From an uncultured Faecalibacterium sp. (GTDB lineage: Bacteria > Bacillota > Clostridia > Oscillospirales > Ruminococcaceae), in the NCBI GenBank assembly GCA_934525325.1, contig CAKSZE010000075.1, forward strand, positions 1 through 6,259: a stretch of 6,259 nt of DNA, written 5' to 3'. The stretch's first letter is position 1. Each line of letters begins with the position of its first letter. The translations under genes and the position numbers were made by a program. The notes beneath the pieces are model-generated. The model ran no database searches. It worked only from the letters and a program-made list of their open reading frames with translations, and was not told where the DNA came from. Shown here one piece after another: positions 1 to 5,867 of this stretch.

Positions 1-12
1 GTCCTGTGCGCC

Positions 13-28
13 TCAGCCTTGCGGCTGA
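13..28 (-). other. Hairpin with GCAA tetraloop at the start of the leftward transcript
   Basis: The minus strand reads TCAGCC-GCAA-GGCTGA, a perfect 6-base-pair stem with a GNRA-type loop. It begins only a few bases after the expected P2 start, so it would lie at the 5' end of that RNA. No run of T follows within the window, so it does not look like a terminator. A processing or 5'-stabilising leader structure is possible but not shown. Confidence 0.5.
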
Positions 29-38
29 CGACTTGATT

Positions 39-67
39 ATTTTACCACAGAAGCGGTTTTTTGTCAA
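39..67 (-). promoter_or_regulatory. Strong sigma-A promoter P2, leftward (proximal)
   Basis: On the minus strand TTGACA (67-62) is followed by 17 bases and then TAAAAT (44-39), preceded by the extended -10 motif TGG. Upstream of the -35 are runs of A at roughly 10-base intervals (CAAAAC, CAAAAG, CAAAAAAG), which resemble an UP element. Initiation is expected near position 32, so the transcript leaves the window at once. The match to consensus and pairing with an upstream look-alike promoter fit a stable-RNA operon. The downstream gene is not visible, so that is inference. Confidence 0.8.
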
Positions 68-138
68 GCACTTTTTTGAGAAGCTTTTGAAGTTTTGTGA
101 ACTTGGAGCGCTTCAAGTTTCTCGGTGTCAACCGTGAG

Positions 139-225
139 CTTGTCGGGGTGAGACCCCTCCATCTTGCTTTCGCAAGACCGCTCTGTTTGCTTGAACGCCC
201 CACTGGGGCGATTCATTGCTTTCGC
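139..225 (-). repeat. Three-hairpin dispersed repeat, copy A (minus orientation)
   Basis: In the minus-strand sense this copy holds three hairpins in order. The first is CGCCCC-AGT-GGGGCG (210-196), the second TCTTGC-GAAA-GCAAGA (177-162) and the third GGGGT-CTC-ACCCC (157-145). A similar unit lies in the opposite orientation at 1934-2021, with the same order and spacing and long identical words such as GCAAGATGGAGGGG. Stems are conserved while loops differ, and two stem pairs differ by compensating changes. It sits between the leftward promoters, so it would be transcribed from P1. I cannot name the family. Confidence 0.75.
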
Positions 226-321
226 AACCGCAAAGCTTTTCAGCGTCTATTGGTTCTTTTCAAGGGCTTCCTGCTGAGCTTTCAGAAGTCATTCTTTTGT
301 CTCAGCGCTTGGCGCTCAAGT

Positions 322-350
322 ATAATACCACACCCCGGTGCGCTTGTCAA
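322..350 (-). promoter_or_regulatory. Strong sigma-A promoter P1, leftward (distal)
   Basis: On the minus strand a perfect TTGACA (350-345) is followed by 17 bases and TATTAT (327-322), with the extended -10 motif TGG. The DNA just upstream is A-rich. P1 and P2 share a nearly identical lead-in, TCAAAAA(A)GTG(C)TTGACA, and both spacers end in TGTGG, so they look like related tandem promoters about 280 bases apart. The P1 transcript would run through the hairpin repeat at 139-225 and then through P2. Tandem promoters of this quality are typical of rRNA operons, but the RNA gene lies outside the window. Confidence 0.82.
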
Positions 351-420
351 CACTTTTTGACATCTTTTTTCCAATTTCTTTGCGGTGCAAAGATTCCCCT
401 GCTTTTCTCCTATTATAATA

Positions 421-444
421 GCCGCCTTTTCTTGACAAGGCGGC
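421..444. promoter_or_regulatory. Perfect inverted repeat over the aroD -35 box (possible operator)
   Basis: GCCGCCTT (421-428) and AAGGCGGC (437-444) form a perfect 8-base inverted repeat around an 8-base centre. The centre and the first base of the right arm contain the TTGACA -35 box of the aroD promoter (432-437). A dimeric repressor bound here would block RNA polymerase. It could instead be a hairpin ending transcription from elsewhere, but no U-run follows on either strand. No regulator gene is in the window. Confidence 0.45.
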
Positions 445-460
445 GGGCAGAACGTATTAT
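432..460 (+). promoter_or_regulatory. Sigma-A promoter for aroD and the following gene
   Basis: A perfect TTGACA (432-437) is separated by exactly 17 bases from TATTAT (455-460). Initiation would fall near 467, giving a leader of about 50 bases before the aroD start codon. No other rightward promoter of this quality is seen before either rightward gene. A weaker alternative is the TATGAT preceded by TG at 481-486, which lacks a good -35 box. Confidence 0.82.
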
Positions 461-519
461 GGAGTCATTCCAGTATCCTGTATGATGTAACTATACTTAT
501 TATATAAAGGAGAAGCACC

Positions 520-1275
520 ATGTCCTGTGTCAACATCCGCGGCTGCCGCATCGGGGAGGGCCGCCCCAAGGTCATTCTACCCATTGTGGAGCGCACCGAA
601 GCTGCTATTCTGGAAAAGGCCGCGCAGTTTTCAACCTTGCCGGCCGATTGTGTGGAATGGCGGGTGGATTGGTTCGAGGGCTTTCAGTCCCCTGCTGCCA
701 TCGCCCGCTGCATACAGAAGCTGCGGGTCGCCCTGCGGGACAAGCTTCTGCTGGTGACCTTCCGCACCAAGGCAGAGGGCGGCGAGCAGGCGCTCTCCCA
801 TTCCGAATACCTTGCCTTTCTGCGCCTGATCCTCGACACCGACTGCGCCGACCTGCTGGATATTGAATTCTTCACCACCGGGGCAGACCTGCCTGCACTG
901 GTGGAGCAGGCACATTCCGCCGGGGTGGCGGTAGTGTGCTCCAGCCACGATTTTGCCAAGACCCCGCCCCGGGCAGAGCTTGTTTCCCGCATGGTACAGA
1001 TGCAGCAGGCCGGAGCCGACCTGCCCAAGCTGGCCGTGATGCCCCAGTGCCGCACCGATGTGCTGGAACTGCTGGCCGCCACCGCCGAGATGGCAGACCT
1101 TCACCCGGAAACACCGGTCATCACCATGAGCATGGGAGCGCTGGGCGCGGTGAGCCGTCTGGCCGGGGAGGCCTTTGGTTCTGCCATGACCTTTGCAAAC
1201 CCCGGGCAGGCCAGCGCCCCGGGGCAGGTCTCGCTGGACATCGTAAACGAAGTGCTGGATGCACTACATTTGTAA
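520..1275 (+). CDS. aroD: Type I 3-dehydroquinate dehydratase
   Basis: This cytoplasmic enzyme dehydrates 3-dehydroquinate to 3-dehydroshikimate, step three of the shikimate pathway to aromatic amino acids, through a Schiff base on lysine. The 251-residue length is normal for the single-domain type I (beta/alpha)8 barrel. The known active-site residues appear at the positions used for the enterobacterial enzymes: E46 and R48 (EWR), R82 (TFRT), H143 (SSHDF, the general acid/base), K170 (LPKLAVMP, the Schiff-base lysine), R213 (AVSRL), S232 and Q236 (SAPGQ). The protein should therefore be active. AAAGGAG at 506-512, seven bases before the ATG, supports this start. It has its own promoter (432-460), and no terminator lies before the next gene, 33 bases on. 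No other shikimate gene is in the window. Confidence 0.96.
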   Translation: MSCVNIRGCRIGEGRPKVILPIVERTEAAILEKAAQFSTLPADCVEWRVDWFEGFQSPAAIARCIQKLRVALRDKLLLVTFRTKAEGGEQALSHSEYLAFLRLILDTDCADLLDIEFFTTGADLPALVEQAHSAGVAVVCSSHDFAKTPPRAELVSRMVQMQQAGADLPKLAVMPQCRTDVLELLAATAEMADLHPETPVITMSMGALGAVSRLAGEAFGSAMTFANPGQASAPGQVSLDIVNEVLDALHL

Positions 1276-1294
1276 CCAACAAATCGAAATTTAT

Positions 1295-1301
1295 AAAGGA
1301 G
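1295..1301 (+). promoter_or_regulatory. Ribosome binding site that fixes the S51 hydrolase start
   Basis: AAAGGAG ends seven bases before the ATG at 1309 and only four bases before an in-frame TTG at 1306. The normal spacing and stronger codon favour the ATG, so the protein begins MKLFLC rather than with an extra residue. Confidence 0.8.
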
Positions 1302-1308
1302 AATATTG

Positions 1309-1911
1309 ATGAAATTATTTTTATGTTCGCACTTTTCAAGCGTAGGAAGTCTGATAAAGGAAGAAATTGAAAATAAAAAAGTCGCATTTATTCCAACAGC
1401 TTCGCTGCGTGAAGGCTACACCGGTTATGTCGGCTCGGCTCGAAAATTATTCAAAAAGTTGGGAGCAATCGTAACTGAAATTGATATTTCAACGGAGGCT
1501 TATTCAACGATACAGTCTGTTTTTGAAGATGCGGATGTGATATATTTTACCGGCGGAAATTCTTTTTTCCTTATAGACCAGCTCCGTAAAACGGGAACGG
1601 ATGAGCTGTTGAAGAAAGAATTGGCAAAGGGAAAACTGATGATTGGTGAATCGGCAGGTGCGATTATATGCGCTCCAAGCATCCAATATATCGAGCAAAT
1701 GGATGAAAAGCCGGAGGACTACTCACAAGAAGATGATGCAGGGCTTGATTTGATTGATTTCTATGTTCTTCCGCATTATCTTACAGCACCATTTAAGAAA
1801 GTTACCGAGAAAATAATGACTGAGTTTTCGGATTTGAATCTATGCCCAATTAACAACCGTCAGGGAATTGTAATTGATGGTGAAGGTTCAAAGGTTATTT
1901 GCAAAGACTAA
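1309..1911 (+). CDS. Peptidase S51 (dipeptidase E-like) family protein, AT-rich
   Basis: This is a 200-residue cytoplasmic protein of the S51 / class I glutamine-amidotransferase-like fold. Visible signatures are TGGN (81-84), the nucleophile elbow GESAG with Ser115 (113-117), and LPHY with His156, the expected catalytic histidine. Asp132 is a possible third residue by its spacing from the serine. Characterised PepE enzymes cleave dipeptides starting with aspartate, but this protein is shorter (PepE is about 229 residues) and diverges between serine and histidine, so its substrate is unknown. No signal peptide or membrane segment is seen. It follows aroD by 33 bases without a terminator and is probably co-transcribed. 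Sampled stretches are about 30-48% GC, against nearly 70% in a sampled stretch of aroD, with many AAA, GAA and ATT codons. This suggests acquisition from an AT-rich genome. Confidence 0.85.
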   Translation: MKLFLCSHFSSVGSLIKEEIENKKVAFIPTASLREGYTGYVGSARKLFKKLGAIVTEIDISTEAYSTIQSVFEDADVIYFTGGNSFFLIDQLRKTGTDELLKKELAKGKLMIGESAGAIICAPSIQYIEQMDEKPEDYSQEDDAGLDLIDFYVLPHYLTAPFKKVTEKIMTEFSDLNLCPINNRQGIVIDGEGSKVICKD

Positions 1912-1933
1912 TTTGAAAATTCGCGTTTGTGGA

Positions 1934-2021
1934 GCGAAGCAGAACAATGAAAGCCCCAGTGGGGCTTTTAAGCGACAGAACGGTCTTGCGTAGCAAGATG
2001 GAGGGGCTTTGCCCCGACAAG
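1934..2021 (+). repeat. Three-hairpin dispersed repeat, copy B (plus orientation)
   Basis: This unit is inverted relative to 139-225. Its hairpins are AAAGCCCC-AGT-GGGGCTTT (1950-1968), TCTTGC-GTA-GCAAGA (1984-1998) and GGGGC-TTT-GCCCC (2003-2015). Relative to copy A, the outer pair of the first hairpin is A-T instead of C-G and the loop-closing pair of the third is C-G instead of T-A, so pairing is kept. The unit begins 22 bases after the stop codon of the S51 gene and would form the 3' end of that transcript. The two copies enclose aroD and the S51 gene as a long-range inverted pair. Confidence 0.75.
1950..1969 (+). terminator. Possible intrinsic terminator after the S51 gene (first hairpin of repeat B)
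   Basis: A stem of five G-C pairs flanked by three A-T pairs with an AGT loop ends in a run of four T, 38 bases past the stop codon. It has the shape of a Rho-independent terminator with a short U-run, so it may be leaky. The stronger terminator at 2054-2097 lies just downstream. Confidence 0.5.
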
Positions 2022-2053
2022 TTCCAGTTTTTTGCACATCCTGCCTAAAACAT

Positions 2054-2097
2054 AAACCGGAACGATCTTCCCTTTTTCGGGTGGATCGTTCCGGTTT
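2054..2097. terminator. Bidirectional terminator between the converging S51 gene and icd
   Basis: AAACCGGAACGATC (2054-2067) pairs perfectly with 2084-2097, giving a 14-base-pair stem. The 16-base loop can add a short CCC/GGG stem. Outside it, ACATAA and TTATGT can extend the pairing past a small bulge. A T-run follows on the plus strand, and T-rich sequence (TTTATGTTTT) follows on the minus strand. It ends rightward transcription from aroD and the S51 gene and leftward transcription from icd, whose stop codon is 22 bases away. Confidence 0.9.
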
Positions 2098-2119
2098 TTA
2101 TGTTATATTGAAAATCGTT

Positions 2120-3331
2120 TTATGCCAGCTTGGCTTCCAGACGCTCACGGATGGCCTTGATAAAGCCCTCGCTGTCCACGGCAGTGGGGGTGATGCCCTC
2201 TGCCAGACCGCACAGATCCTTGGTCATGATGCCCTCGTTCAGGGTCTGCAGGCTTGCGGCTTCCAGTGCCTCGCCAAAGTGTACCAGCTCCGGCAGGTTA
2301 TCCAGTTCGCCGCGCTTCTTGAATGCGCCCGACCATGCAAAGATGGTAGCCATGGGGTTGGTGGAGGTCTTTTCGCCCTTCAGATACTTATAGTAATGGC
2401 GGGTGACGGTGCCGTGGGCGGCTTCGTACTCGTACTTGCCGTCCGGGCTGACCAGCACACTGGTCATCATGGCCAGCGAGCCAAAGGCGGTGGAGACCAT
2501 ATCGCTCATCACATCGCCGTCGTAGTTCTTGCAGGCCCAGACAAAGCCGCCCTCGCTGCGGATGACGCGCGCCACGATATCGTCGATCAGGCTGTAGAAG
2601 TAGGTGATGCCGGCAGCTTCAAACTTTTCCTTGTACTCGGCGTCGTAGGTCTCCTGGAAGATATCCTTGAAGGTGTGGTCGTACTTCTTGGAGATGGTAT
2701 CCTTTGCGCCGAACCACAGATCCTGCTTCACGTCCAGTGCGTAGTTGAAGCAGCTGCGGGCGAAGCTGCGGATGGAATCATCCTTGTTGTACTGACCCTG
2801 CAGCACACCGGCACCCTCAAAGTCAAAGACGGTGGCGCGCTGCTGGCTGCCGTCTGCGCCGGTGAACACCAGCTCAGCCTTGCCTGCGCCGGGAATACGG
2901 AACTCGGTGCACTTATACACATCGCCGTAGGCGTGACGGGCGATGGTGATGGGCTTTTTCCAGTTCTTGACCACCGGCTGGATGCTGTCGATCATAATGG
3001 GTGCACGGAACACGGTGCCGTCCAGCACGGCGCGGATGGTGCCGTTGGGGCTCTTCCACATCTCGTGCAGCTTGTACTCCTCCACGCGCTGGGCGTTGGG
3101 GGTAATGGTAGCGCACTTGACCGACACGCCGTACTTCTTGTTGGCGAGGGCGGCATCCATGGTCACCTGATCTGCGGTGGCATCACGGTTGGGCAGACCC
3201 AGATCGTAGTATTCGGTCTTGAGGTCCACAAAGGGGAGGATCAGCTCGTCCTTGATCATCTTCCACAGGATGCGGGTCATCTCGTCGCCGTCCATCTCCA
3301 CCAGCGGGGTCGTCATCTTGATCTTTTCCAT
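2120..3331 (-). CDS. icd: NADP-dependent isocitrate dehydrogenase, eukaryote-like homodimer type
   Basis: The enzyme oxidatively decarboxylates isocitrate to 2-oxoglutarate, yielding NADPH, in the cytoplasm with Mg2+ or Mn2+. The 403-residue length and motifs match the subfamily of human IDH1, not the E. coli type. Numbering runs level with human IDH1 through the substrate site: T77, S94, R100, R109, R132 (ARHAYGD) and Y139. Further on are K210, metal ligands D250 and D273/D277 (NYDGDVMSD), and the NADP-binding residues K72, T75, R82, H306 and R311-H312 (AAHGTVTRH) and N325. All expected residues are present. The ATG at 3331 gives family-normal length, with a modest AGGG nine bases upstream. 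It lies 60 bases after the aminotransferase gene and probably ends that transcript. No citrate synthase or aconitase gene is nearby. Confidence 0.96.
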   Translation of the reverse strand: MEKIKMTTPLVEMDGDEMTRILWKMIKDELILPFVDLKTEYYDLGLPNRDATADQVTMDAALANKKYGVSVKCATITPNAQRVEEYKLHEMWKSPNGTIRAVLDGTVFRAPIMIDSIQPVVKNWKKPITIARHAYGDVYKCTEFRIPGAGKAELVFTGADGSQQRATVFDFEGAGVLQGQYNKDDSIRSFARSCFNYALDVKQDLWFGAKDTISKKYDHTFKDIFQETYDAEYKEKFEAAGITYFYSLIDDIVARVIRSEGGFVWACKNYDGDVMSDMVSTAFGSLAMMTSVLVSPDGKYEYEAAHGTVTRHYYKYLKGEKTSTNPMATIFAWSGAFKKRGELDNLPELVHFGEALEAASLQTLNEGIMTKDLCGLAEGITPTAVDSEGFIKAIRERLEAKLA

Positions 3332-3369
3332 AGCAGGTTTCCCTTTCCTCTATTGGTTGTGTATTTTAT

Positions 3370-3384
3370 GCCCCGGGTCGGGGC
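3370..3384. other. Short GC hairpin between the aminotransferase gene and icd
   Basis: GCCCCG-GGT-CGGGGC is a perfect 6-base-pair stem starting seven bases past the aminotransferase stop. On the minus strand it is followed by ATAAAATAC rather than a T-run, so it is a poor terminator. It may give partial attenuation or mark an mRNA end. A TAAAAT follows but lacks a matching -35 box, so I do not call a promoter. Confidence 0.35.
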
Positions 3385-3391
3385 GTTCCGG

Positions 3392-4579
3392 TTATTTGCG
3401 GTAGGCGGCTGCCAGTTTTTCAAAGGCAGGCAGGCTGCGCTTTACCTTTTCGGTGTCGATGCAGTAGGCAAGGCGCACATAGCCCTTTACCCCAAAGCTG
3501 TCGCTGGGCACCAGCAGCAGGTCGAACTCCCGGGCTTTCAGGCAGAAGGCGTTTGCGTCCTCTTCCAGTGCCTTGGGGAAGATATAGAAGGTGCCGCCGG
3601 GGCGTTCTACTTCAAAACCCAGCGCGGTGAGCTTTTCGTACAGCAGCTCCATGTTGGTCTGGTAGACCGAAAGATCGCTGGTCACCTTCTGGCAGCGACT
3701 GACCGCCCGCTGGATGATGCTGGGCGGGCAGTTGTGGCCGGTAAAACGGGAGATCTGGCTCATCATGTCCACAAGGATATCCTCCCCCTCGCACCCCGGG
3801 CGCACCGCCACATAGCCCAGACGCTCGCCGGGCAGGCTCAGGCTCTTGGAGTAGGAGAAGCAGGTCAGGGTGTGGGGATAGAACGCCGCCGGGTAGGGCA
3901 CGGTCTTGCCATCAAACACGATGTCCCGGTAAGGCTCGTCACTGACCAGAAAAATATTGTGTCCGTACTGGGCGCTCTTTTCGGTCAAGATCGCCGCCAT
4001 GCGGGTCAGGGTGTCGGCAGAGTAGACCACGCCGGTGGGGTTGTTGGGGGTGTTGATGAGCACGCAGGTGACCTTTTCGGTCAGCATCTGTGCAAAGGCA
4101 TCCAGATTGGGCTGGAAGGTGGGTGCCTGCGGCGGCACCACCCGCAGCACCGCGCCGGTACCCGCCACATAGGGGCCGTACTCCGGGAAGTAAGGCGCAA
4201 AGGTCAGCACCTCGTCCCCGGGCTGGGTCACCGCCCGGATGGCGTGGGCGATAGCACCCGCCGCGCCGGTGGTGGGGAAGATGTGCTTTTGCGCGTAGGG
4301 CAGACCGAAGGTCTCGGTCAGATGCGCCGCCACAGCGGTGCGGAAGCCCGGGTCGCCCTGACTGGGGCAATAGCCGTGCAGGCTTACCGGCTCTTCCTGT
4401 GCCAGCAGGGTCTGCATGGCTTCGGTAAACTCCGGCGGGCAGGGCACGCTGGGGTTTCCCAGTGAATAATCGAACACATTTTCGCTGCCGATCTGGGCAG
4501 CGCGCTGTCTGCCATACATGAAGGTCTCGCGGATGACGCTTTTGTTGTTCAGCATGGCGCGGTAGGTCTCGTTCAGCAT
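3392..4579 (-). CDS. Class I/II pyridoxal-phosphate aminotransferase
   Basis: This 395-residue cytoplasmic fold-type I aminotransferase transfers an amino group between an amino acid and a 2-oxo acid. Landmarks are GNP (41-43), Y70 in the HGY segment, the TGAAGA cofactor-phosphate loop (104-109), Y130, NTPNNPTG (176-183, with the PLP-ring Asn180), SDEPY (213-217, Asp214 to the pyridine nitrogen and Tyr217 to O3'), SYSKSLSLPG with Lys245 as the PLP lysine, GERLGY with Arg253, and Arg369 (VRLAY) for the substrate carboxylate. The set is complete. Substrate cannot be read from sequence; aspartate- or aromatic-type activity is possible. The ATG at 4579 has GAGGG eight bases upstream. It lies between the transporter gene (55-base gap) and icd (60-base gap). 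Because icd makes 2-oxoglutarate, a glutamate/2-oxoglutarate partner is plausible but inferred. Confidence 0.93.
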   Translation of the reverse strand: MLNETYRAMLNNKSVIRETFMYGRQRAAQIGSENVFDYSLGNPSVPCPPEFTEAMQTLLAQEEPVSLHGYCPSQGDPGFRTAVAAHLTETFGLPYAQKHIFPTTGAAGAIAHAIRAVTQPGDEVLTFAPYFPEYGPYVAGTGAVLRVVPPQAPTFQPNLDAFAQMLTEKVTCVLINTPNNPTGVVYSADTLTRMAAILTEKSAQYGHNIFLVSDEPYRDIVFDGKTVPYPAAFYPHTLTCFSYSKSLSLPGERLGYVAVRPGCEGEDILVDMMSQISRFTGHNCPPSIIQRAVSRCQKVTSDLSVYQTNMELLYEKLTALGFEVERPGGTFYIFPKALEEDANAFCLKAREFDLLLVPSDSFGVKGYVRLAYCIDTEKVKRSLPAFEKLAAAYRK

Positions 4580-4634
4580 ACTACTTTCCCTCTGCTTTCC
4601 TTATATCGCAAAGCCTGTGCGGGGCGGCTCCCCC

Positions 4635-5819
4635 TCATTTATGAGCCGCAGCCGTATAGCTCTGTTCCAGCTTGATAATGCAGTTATAGGTGGGGTCCTG
4701 CTGTTTGATGAACTGCTCCATCTGGGTCAGCAGCTCCACCTTGTCCCCGGCATAGCCCGCCGGGAGCACCAGATCGAAAAGCACATTGGTGTGGGTCTTG
4801 CCCGGCACGATGCGCAGATCATGCAGCGAGAGCGCCGGGTCCAGCTGGCGCAGCTTTTCGGTCAGGCGGCTGCGCAGCACCCCCACGGCGGCGTCCGAGG
4901 TGACGATGGGGTCATAGTGGATGGTCACCATCAGGTGGTCGTTCTTCATAAAGTCCCGCTCGATGTTGTCGATCAGGTCGTGCGCTTCCAGCGGGTCCTG
5001 CTCGGCGGGCAGTTCCACATGGATGGACGCAAACTGATGACCGGGGCCGTAGTCGTGCACCATCAAATCATGTACGCCCAGCACGCCGGGATAACTCATC
5101 ACAGTCTGTTCGATATGCTCCACCAGATCCTCGCTGGGGCTTTCACCCAGCAGCGGGCTCAGGGTATCCATCACCAGTCCCCAGCCGGAGATCAGGATAA
5201 ACACTGCCACGCCCACGCCCATCAGGCCGTCCAGCACGTCCCAGCCGGTCACCCGGCAGAGAATGGCAGCTACCAGCACGGCGGCGGTGCTCAGTACATC
5301 GTTGCGGCTGTCGGCTGCGGTGGCGATGAGGGTCTCCGAGGCAATGATACGGCCAATGGTGCGGTTGAAGCCGCTCATCCACAGCTTGACCAGAATGGAC
5401 ACCACCAGCACCGCCACGGTCAGCCAGCCGAACTGCACCGGGGTGGGGTGCAGCACCTTGGTGACCGACTCCTTCAGCAGGGAAAAGCCGATGCCCAGAA
5501 TGGTCACGCTAACCACCAGCCCCGCCAGATACTCAAAGCGGGCGTGACCGTAGGGATGCTCGGCATCCGGTGCCTTGGCAGCCAGCTTGAAGCCCACCAG
5601 ACTGACGATATTGGAGGAAGCATCCGAAAGGTTATTCAGTGCATCGGCGGTAATAGCGATAGAGCCGAACAGGGTGCCCACCACAAATTTGCCCAGACAG
5701 AGCAGGATATTGCACACCATGCCCACCACACTGGCCAGATTGCCATAGGCGGCGCGGACGCGGGGGTCCTGCGGGGAATTTGGGCGGCGTATAAAAAGAC
5801 GGATCAAAAGCTGCGTCAT
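4635..5819 (-). CDS. Cation diffusion facilitator with two C-terminal domains (metal efflux)
   Basis: This is a 394-residue inner-membrane antiporter that exports a divalent metal, probably using the proton gradient. Six membrane segments are visible at about 26-46, 53-76, 96-116, 131-149, 160-185 and 195-218. Likely transport-site residues are D59 and N63 in segment 2 (ADALNNLSDA) and D170 and D174 in segment 5 (ADSRND). HPYGH (88-92) follows segment 2. The soluble part has one ferredoxin-like domain (about 228-305) with metal-ligand candidates H261, H267, H280, H301 and D303. A second similar stretch (about 311-388) lacks those histidines. Usual family members are near 300 residues. DxxxD in segment 5 resembles manganese exporters such as MneP, MneS and MntE, but Fe or Zn cannot be excluded. 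The ATG at 5819 is chosen because AAAGGAG lies five bases upstream. It heads the leftward gene set. Confidence 0.93.
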   Translation of the reverse strand: MTQLLIRLFIRRPNSPQDPRVRAAYGNLASVVGMVCNILLCLGKFVVGTLFGSIAITADALNNLSDASSNIVSLVGFKLAAKAPDAEHPYGHARFEYLAGLVVSVTILGIGFSLLKESVTKVLHPTPVQFGWLTVAVLVVSILVKLWMSGFNRTIGRIIASETLIATAADSRNDVLSTAAVLVAAILCRVTGWDVLDGLMGVGVAVFILISGWGLVMDTLSPLLGESPSEDLVEHIEQTVMSYPGVLGVHDLMVHDYGPGHQFASIHVELPAEQDPLEAHDLIDNIERDFMKNDHLMVTIHYDPIVTSDAAVGVLRSRLTEKLRQLDPALSLHDLRIVPGKTHTNVLFDLVLPAGYAGDKVELLTQMEQFIKQQDPTYNCIIKLEQSYTAAAHK

Positions 5820-5824
5820 AAAAG

Positions 5825-5831
5825 CTCCTTT
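5825..5831 (-). promoter_or_regulatory. Ribosome binding site that fixes the transporter start
   Basis: AAAGGAG on the minus strand is five bases before the ATG at 5819. Upstream in-frame starts (ATG at 5843, TTG at 5858) would add 8 or 13 residues but have no such site. The added residues would also place the ribosome binding site inside the gene. Confidence 0.85.
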
Positions 5832-5867
5832 CAGGCTGCGCATTTTCAGCGCACCCAATGTCCTTCT

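Larger units (their letters stand above)
1..519. other. Gene-free regulatory region between leftward and rightward transcription units
   Basis: No convincing protein gene is seen. The short open frames here lack a good ribosome binding site and overlap promoters and hairpins. Reading leftward, the stretch contains a promoter (322-350), a hairpin repeat (139-225), a second promoter (39-67) and a tetraloop hairpin (13-28). Reading rightward, it contains the aroD promoter (432-460) and ribosome binding site (506-512). A small inverted repeat, CTTTGC-GGT-GCAAAG, lies at 378-392 between the divergent promoters. The layout is that of a divergent upstream region. Confidence 0.75.

Noticed and set aside
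123..131. TTGACA on the minus strand within the leftward leader (131-126) as a third promoter
   Set aside because: The hexamer 17 bases downstream is CTCCAA, which is not a -10 element.
139..225. CRISPR array or riboswitch for the hairpin repeat
   Set aside because: There are only two distant copies in opposite orientation and no repeat-spacer pattern. The three simple hairpins match no riboswitch class I recognise.
226..300. boxA-like antitermination site in the P1 leader (CTTGAAAAGAACC on the minus strand)
   Set aside because: It only loosely resembles Firmicute rRNA leader sequences, so it is too weak to call.
414..419. TATAAT on the plus strand as an extra aroD promoter -10 box
   Set aside because: No -35-like hexamer is present at a suitable spacing, and the promoter at 432-460 is far better.
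97..485. Two overlapping open frames of 87 and 89 residues on the plus strand
   Set aside because: They cross repeat A, promoter P1 and, for the second, the aroD promoter. Neither has a ribosome binding site or a recognisable product.
631..1114. Minus-strand open frames opposite aroD
   Set aside because: They are shadows of aroD, whose catalytic residues are complete.
2009..4465. 818-residue open frame on the plus strand
   Set aside because: It lies antisense to icd and the aminotransferase gene, both of which have complete active-site motifs. The translation has no recognisable domain. Long antisense frames are common opposite GC-rich genes.
5820..5858. N-terminal extension of the transporter to TTG 5858 or ATG 5843
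   Set aside because: No ribosome binding site precedes these starts, while AAAGGAG stands five bases before the ATG at 5819.
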